Assembly (NCBI GenBank): GCA_014529385.2
Contig: CM043953.1
Span: 112,408,549 to 112,472,548, forward strand
Source of the DNA: Adiantum capillus-veneris
Taxonomy: Eukaryota > Streptophyta > Polypodiopsida > Polypodiales > Pteridaceae
Direction of reading: 5' to 3'
DNA: 64,000 bases
Shown: positions 58,321 through 64,000 of the stretch, one piece after another
How the letters are laid out: every line of letters starts with the position of its first letter
Position numbering within the stretch: position 1 is the stretch's first letter
Notes under the pieces: model-generated
The model's input: only the letters and a program-made list of their open reading frames with translations
What the model was told of the DNA's origin: nothing
The model's database searches: none
Translations under genes and position numbers: made by a program

Positions 58321-59810
58321 AAGAGCCGAAAAACGGCTATCAACACATTGAACGTCCTCTAAATGGAGAGGAACATGAAGGAGCTTAAGGCATGATTGGG
58401 GAGCTATTTGTGTTGAGGACCACTTTACCTCTTTATCATGGCCGGGAAAGTTTGGCTCAAGAAGAGGAGTTTTTGCTAATAGGAATCATTCCAAAGGAGA
58501 TTCAGAAGTCTAAGAAGTATGGCTTTATGCGTAGAGCATACAGGTACAAATTGATTGGTGATGTCTTATACATGAAAGGGGTTGATCTCATGTTGAGACG
58601 TGTACCTTTGCGAGGGGAGCTTTACAGAGTGTTGGAAGAGAATCATGAAGGCGCATGTGGTGGCCATTTTTCTCTAAAGATCACCTTGCATAAGATTTTG
58701 CAAGAGGGGTATGTATGGCCTAGTTTGCACAAGGATGTTCACCATTGGTGTAGGTCTTGCAATAGGTGTCAAGCATTTGGGAAGAGAGTGTTGAAGCCAG
58801 AGCTACGAAAAACCATTATGGCGTTTGATATGTTTGAAAAGTGGGGGATTGATGCAATAGGCCCGTTACCTATCACAAGCAGGGGCAAAAGCTATATTCT
58901 GACGGCAGTGGACTATCTCTCTAGATGGGCAGAGGCTATTGCAGTAAAACAGATCACTGCAAAGGATGTGGTAAAATTTGTGTATGATGAAATATGTTGC
59001 AAGTTTGGGGTTCCATTAGAGCTACTTTCAGATAAGGGGCCAGGATTTAGAGCTAAACTTCTAGACTTCTTATGCGCAAAGATGAAGATTAGGCACTAGC
59101 ATACCACTCCTTATTACCCACAGTGTAATGGCTTAAATGAAAGATTCAATGGTGAGTTGGTACAAATTCTTTCTAAAGTGACAGAGCACCAAGGAAAGAA
59201 TTGGGATTTGGAATTGCCTAGTGCATTATGGGCTTACCGTACTTCGGTGAAGACAGGTATAGGGTTTACTCCATTTCATTTGGTGTATGTAAAGGAAGCA
59301 CTATTTCCTGTGGAGGTAGAGTTGCCTGCGGTCAAGATGTTAGAGAAGTTGCTTGGGCTGCCTTGTGATGCATTCAAAGAGAGGCTCTTGCAGTTACAAG
59401 AGGTCCAGTTGGATAGGATGAGCTCATTGGAGCATTATGGGCAGATGCAGGATAAGGCTTTGGCAAAGATAAATGAAAAGGTCAAAAGTAAGGGTATCAA
59501 GAAACATGACTTGGTTTTGCGCTACAACAGTAAGCTGGACAACACCTTCCAAAAGAAGTTTCAAATTAAGTGGGAAGGCCCTTTCAAGGTAGTGGAGTGT
59601 TTTCCAAATGGCACATATCAGCTGGCTAACGTGGATGGTGTTCTACATAAGTCAAGGGTAAATGGATTACGTCTTAAATTGTATCATGCTAGATTGATGA
59701 TGGTGGAGCAAGACGAGCTATCTATGGATCAAGCAGTATTGGTGAGGGATGAGGAGACCTATGATGCGGCGAGTCTCATATCTCTCTTTGCTGCTACTGA
59801 TCATGAATGA
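58321..59810 (+). pseudogene. Element I RNase H tail and integrase
   Basis: 58333-58410 matches the end of the archaeal-type RNase H seen in E (H-I-E-R-x-L-N-G-E-x-H-E), with one TAA. From 58392 the integrase is open apart from TAG 59097-59099: zinc ligands E-N-H, G-G-H-F, C-N-R-C-Q; catalytic A-V-D-Y-L-S-R-W, L-S-D-K-G-P-G-F, L-N-E-R-F-N-G-E; C-terminal K-W-E-G-P-F-K-V-V-E. It ends T-D-H-E at 59810, followed by a purine-rich tract at 59818-59838 and the 3' LTR. Confidence 0.9.
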
Positions 59811-59838
59811 TCTAGCAGGCTAGGGGATGGGAAAATTA

Positions 59839-60982
59839 TGTCAGGAGTTTTTTGGAGCAAGGGATTGTGCATATGTACATACCTATGCATGGTGCATCGA
59901 ATAAAGGATTGCCCATTTTTGAGAGCCAGGTGGTTACGTGGGGCCCACATATGTAAAGGTAGGACAGCATGTACATAGTGCATCGATTTTCATCGTTACC
60001 AGTACCAGTGTGTTTTTTCTACAATAATGAGGAGTTGGTAGCGTGTAAAACTTATCGAGGAAGCTATCCGTGGGCCGAAGACATGAGGTAAGATCATGCG
60101 TCAGATGGCATCGAGTGGCGTCAGGAGGTCGAACGGGGTCAATACTTGCACATGGAGAAGTACGGACACGACGTGGGTGTTTTCTTGTGATACTTATGCA
60201 AAACGTTCATCATGAGGACCAATTTTTGGGGCCACTTCACGTGGTTGAGGGATGCATTATTGGGAAAAACTGAGTGCCAGGTGTGCGGATGATGCAAAAA
60301 GGTGACAAATATGCACTGCGAGGTGAGTTTTTGGCCTGTTCGGGGTCCGTTTGAGGTCATCTAAAAGGCAAAGGGTGCCCAACTAATAAAACTAAGTGTG
60401 GGAACTGAAAAAACGGAGAGAAGACCAGAAAAAATGTGGAGAAGAGAGGAGGAACAGCTGCAAGTGTGTTTTTTCTATTTTTGGAGCATTTTTTGGCCCT
60501 AAACTGCTCATCTGAGGTCGGATTTGAGCACTGTGACATTGTAGGGTGGGGTTTTTGGGCGTTTCGGGCGCAACGGCGTTGTCCATTTTGCTAAATTCCT
60601 CATAGATTTTCTGCTGTTTTTCTGTGTAATCTTCTCCGGTGAGTGGAGCCTCTACTTAACTTTGTGGTTGTATCTGGTGTATTTCCTCAATACTGTGTAA
60701 ACTATTTGCCCCATTGGTGTTGGGCTGAGCTTCATTGAGTCTAAACAACATCAAATTTCCTCCTTTGAGCTGAATTGAGAGTGTGTGTGTGAGTGTATAT
60801 GTGTGAGTGTTGAGTGGGCAAGTGGGAAATCTCTCTCTTCTCACTCCGTCTGTGTGTTTCCTGTCTCGGCCAGGCTGGTTGTGTAAGCCGAGTGGTGCCC
60901 CATAATGTGTGTGTGTGTATCATCCCAAGAGTGTGTGTCGGGTCATTATAGAGGCGTTGTGTGTGTTTCCATCCCGCTCACA
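59839..60982 (+). repeat. Element I 3' LTR (1144 bp)
   Basis: TGTCAGGAG...CCCGCTCACA, matching E's LTR end to end and I's 5' LTR except for the last 32 bp. Confidence 0.9.
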
Positions 60983-60986
60983 ACGT
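60983..60986. repeat. Target-site duplication of element I, right copy (ACGT)
   Basis: Matches 48884-48887. Confidence 0.82.
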
Positions 60987-62290
60987 CTGTGCATAACCCT
61001 TTGCGACCAACCTTGCCTTGTGATGCTCAATGTTACCATCAGCCTCATGCTTGGTTTTATACACCCATTTACAACCAATAGCTTTATTTCCACTTGGCAA
61101 TGGCACCAACTCCCATGTGTCGTTTGCTTCCAATGCAGCCATCTCTTCATTCATTGCATCATCCCAATGCACATTTCCAACTGCATCCTCAATACATGTG
61201 GGCTCCACATCCTGTATCACCTTAGCCATGTAGGCTTGGTGATGTGCTAGATACCCATCATAAGTCAATTTCTGAACTAGATTTCTGACTCTGTTAGATA
61301 TGCGCGGTCCTGGGTCACTCCTTTGCCCTCTAGCATCTTCTTGTAATTTCCTTACACCAGGTTTCCAGACAGCCGGAATTCCAAATTCCTCATCAAAACT
61401 TTATTCAGAACGATCTGAATCCATGTCTATATGAGAAAAACTTGATGATGCATCAGCCATAAAGGGAGGTTCATCAACCTTTTCCTTTCCTTTTCGTGAT
61501 ACATTCCCTGTACCTGCTGGTGGAGTGACCTGCGTACGTAGTCTACCATTCCATGGCTTCTCAACAGAGCCACGAGAAGAGGACTCTTGTGGTCCACTCA
61601 AAACGTGTGACTGTGGCCTCACATTTTGTACAACCACATCATCTTTTACATCAGCCCCAATAGTGCCATGTGCATTACTGTACCAGCTGCTCATCTCATC
61701 AAAGACTACATCTCTGCTCACTTGTAATTCTTGTGTAGTAGGATTGTAGCACCTGTACCCCTTTTGTTCAAGGGAATATCCCACAAGAATACATTTCTCT
61801 GCTTTAGGATCCAATTTCCTATGCAACTCATCTGGTACATGCACATAAGCTATGCAGCCAAACACTTTCAAGTGTGCAAAATCAGGCTTTGTACCTATAA
61901 ACTTTTCCTGAGGTGTTACATCATGCACCGCAGCTGTAGGTGTCTTGTTCATAACGTACACAGTTGTATTTATAGCTTCATCCCATAAATGATGAGGCAT
62001 GTTCTTCTCATTCATCAATGCACGTGCAACCTGCAATGTGCCTGTTTTTCCTTTTTGCGACCCCATCTGCATGTAAACTGCCTGCGTATACCATGCGTTC
62101 GCAAAAAATCTGAAAAAACATTGGAGAAGTACTCTCCCCCTCCATCTGACCTCAATGTCTTGATTTGCATATCTGTCTCCTTCTCAATCATGACTTTGAA
62201 GTCCTAAAACTGACCAAACACTTTACTTTTGTTACGCATGAAGTAGACCCATACTTTCCTTGTATGGTCATCAAGGGACATGGCCCTCCA
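60983..62290 (-). pseudogene. H: Ty1/copia integrase and RT N-terminal part
   Basis: From right to left: integrase core with D-D-H-T-R-K-V-W (about 62270) and L-R-S-D-G-G-G-E-Y (about 62140). The catalytic Glu region (N-G-V-A-E-R expected) reads V-A-K-R in a disturbed frame, so the Glu is lost. Then come M-P-H-H-L-W-D-E-A, K-V-F-G-C-I-A-Y-V, a Ser/Pro linker and the RVT_2 start (W-E-L-V-P-L-P, C-K-W-V-Y-K-T-K, A-R-L-V-A-K-G-Y-A-Q-T). A TAA lies at 61401-61403. The frame continues in the 48204-48887 fragment once element I is removed. The right end is lost near K's LTR. Confidence 0.9.
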
Positions 62291-62299
62291 TAAGGTATC

Positions 62300-63345
62300 C
62301 AAGTGGAGTGTGGGAGCTCCAAGTTCCGTGGGGTATGGTGTGGGTGCCTTGGGCACTGCGCGACGTCCGGTGGTGATTTTGGTGGCAATGGCCGGCGATG
62401 CTGGATGGTGGTGGCGCTCGTGGGCGGCTCTGGCTGGTTGATGTAGTGATGACGTGGTAGGCCTTGCTAGAGGCGGGTCTCGCGTCTCCAAATTTTTGAG
62501 AAGGAGAGGGAGAGCAATCGCGAGGTCGCTATTGCCCTCCCCTCTCAGGTAAGGGATGAGGCCCACAGCAGAAAGAGAGGAAGTCCGGGAGCAAAGAGGT
62601 GGACAAGGCCAAATGCAAAGGCATCAAAGGAGGAGATCCGGCCGGCCAAGGTGAAAGGTGCAAGTGGCCATGGTGTAGCATGCAAAGTTTCCAAAAATAC
62701 ACTAAGCCAAGTGTTGGCAATGCAAGTTAATTCGAAAAGAACTCCAAATGGAGTGCACGACATGGAATCACACACCATTTTTCTTTTTAGGACTCCTATG
62801 CACACCCCTATAAAAGGGTGACTATGTTCATTTGTAAGGGTCTTTTTTGGACCAGTGTCTTTTGGCCAAAGAGGGTCTTTGGACCAAGGAGGGTTTTTTC
62901 TTGCCAAAGCTTGTGGAGCTTTTGTTTTGATTGCCGAGTTTCATGCCAGCAGGGTGTTGATTTTACATGCTATTGTCTATGCTAGTAGACTATTCCCTAC
63001 TGTTTCAAGGCGTCATTCCCCCTTCCCCCTTCTCTTCTGTGTTGGTGTGCGTGTGTTTCCGAGTGTGTGTAGGCGTGTGTGCCCCCCTGACGTTTGTCGT
63101 GCAAAGAGAGATAGAGAGAGGTTGTGTGAGTGCGGAAGACTGTGAATTGAGCAAAGCGTAGTGATTGAGTCTGTCTGATGCATTGCAATGCGTATGTGTG
63201 TATGATTGTGTGAAAGCAATGGTTTGCTTGCGCGTAGTGTTGAGTTTTGAAGGTGAACTCTAGTGGATTGGGGGGTTGTGTATACCCTGGGCTATAGTGA
63301 GGCATTGTGTTGTGTGCTGGGTGTGTTCCCCTTTCCCCCTCTCCA
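62300..63345 (+). repeat. Element K 5' LTR (left end uncertain)
   Basis: Ends CCCTCTCCA followed by TCTTC and a primer site, as in C. TATAAAA at 62809-62815 sits in CCTATAAAAGG, shared with F. Shared CCAAGTGTTGGCAATGCAA near 62706 also occurs in F. The left boundary lies near where copia H stops and may be truncated. Confidence 0.65.
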
Positions 63346-63350
63346 TCTTC

Positions 63351-63368
63351 TGGTGCCCCCATTGAGGA
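63351..63368 (+). promoter_or_regulatory. Element K primer-binding site
   Basis: TGGTGCCCCCATTGAGGA, the C/I/J/K type of site. Confidence 0.65.
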
Positions 63369-63472
63369 GCTATGTGATACCCCAATTTGCGGTTGAAAGT
63401 GGTGTTTTTTTGCTAACAAAGTGGTTGGCGAAGTGTCGAGATGTTTGATGGTCGAGGTTGAAGCTGACAGAG

Positions 63473-64000
63473 ATGGTGGAGCCAGGTTTTGGCCCCATAT
63501 TTACGGGTGTCGAAGATCCCGAGGATTGGTTAGTAGATTTCGAGTTATGGTTGTTGTCGATGCGTATGCCAACGTATTCGCAGAGATTATAGACGGTGCC
63601 GTTGTTAATGCGAGGATGAGCCAAGGTGTGGTTCAATGGCCTAGAGAGAAGTGATAGAGAATCATTGCAAAAGTTGCAGAGTCAGTTTCTGGAGCGGTTT
63701 CGAGAGGTGATCACAACAGAAAAATCCGGTGCAAAGCTGAAGGCGGTACACCACGATGTAAGTAAAGATTTCTCTCTTTTCATTGAGTAGTTTGAAGCGT
63801 GTTGGAAGCAGTTAGAGATTGCTACTGGGGTCAAAAGAAATCAATCTTTGAAGCTGTCAAAGCTGTTAGAGTGCTTGCATCCGAGGATTAGGGAAAAGGT
63901 CGAAGATGGTGCCGATACCTATGAAGACATGGTCTATCTGGCAAAGATAAAGAGCAGAAAGGTGAAGTGGAAGTTGGAGTTGGGAATGCTAAAGCTAGCA
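63473..64000 (+). pseudogene. Element K gag start (runs off the window)
   Basis: M-V-E-P-G-F-G then P-I-F-T-G-V-E-D-P-E-D-W-L-V-D matches element C gag (P-I-F-T-G-V-K-D-x-x-T-W-L). Further on A-K-V-W-F-N-G-L corresponds to C's A-R-L-W-F-D-G-L. Stops and frameshifts are frequent from about 63590, so it is decayed. The rest lies outside the window. Confidence 0.72.

Larger units (their letters stand above)
48888..60982 (+). mobile_element. Element I: Tat-like Ty3/gypsy retrotransposon inserted in copia element H
   Basis: LTRs at 48888-49997 and 59839-60982, primer site, small ORF, gag, then an opposite-strand remnant (J), then archaeal-type RNase H tail and integrase. ACGT flanks both sides (48884-48887 and 60983-60986), and the copia coding frame is restored exactly when I and one ACGT are removed (A-Q-T then Y-G-I-D). 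That fixes the ends at base level. Protease, RT and most of the RNase Hs are missing. Confidence 0.9.

Overview
This window is a dense pile of nested LTR retrotransposons, the pattern of a large, repeat-rich land-plant genome. I see no convincing host gene, rRNA or tRNA. Two element groups use a tRNA-Asp-like primer site, one LTR uses the plant initiator-Met primer site TGGTATCAGAGC, and the Ty3/gypsy pol genes include an archaeal-type RNase H (Tat-lineage hallmark) and an extra 3' ORF (Athila/Tat style). A fern, lycophyte or gymnosperm is my guess; the sequence does not prove it.

Layout, left half. Element A (34-36425, +) is a giant Ty3/gypsy element of about 18.8 kb once its insertions are removed: 5' LTR, leader, gag, protease, RT, RNase H, integrase, a second protease, a long non-coding block, a coiled-coil 3' ORF and the 3' LTR. 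Element B (16231-28369, -) sits inside A's 3' ORF with a perfect AACAA target duplication. Element C (30443-35853, +) sits inside A's 3' LTR and carries only gag.

Layout, right half. D (36.4-38.3 kb, -) is a coiled-coil ORF remnant with a 170-bp tandem repeat. E (38328-41138, -) is an integrase/RNase H remnant whose two ends carry LTRs of different families (the second being F, 41139-42980). A mostly featureless stretch with two long GA arrays follows. G (47717-48203) is an LTR that cuts a Ty1/copia element H (-). H is also split by element I (48888-60982, +), and H's coding frame rejoins exactly across I. I contains the opposite-strand remnant J (51986-58320). K (about 62.3-64 kb, +) starts at the right edge.

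Nothing looks autonomous: reading frames are broken by stops, frameshifts and lost catalytic residues. The novelty is in architecture. (1) A and B both carry a second retropepsin-like domain downstream of integrase, followed by repeated W-[IV]-P-K motifs. (2) A's non-coding blocks carry a repeated 22-bp dyad on a roughly 142-bp spacing. (3) I and J share a 72-codon small ORF upstream of gag. (4) A has a tandemly duplicated integrase zinc-binding module. (5) J has a duplicated unknown domain between the small ORFs and gag. Element letters are my own labels.
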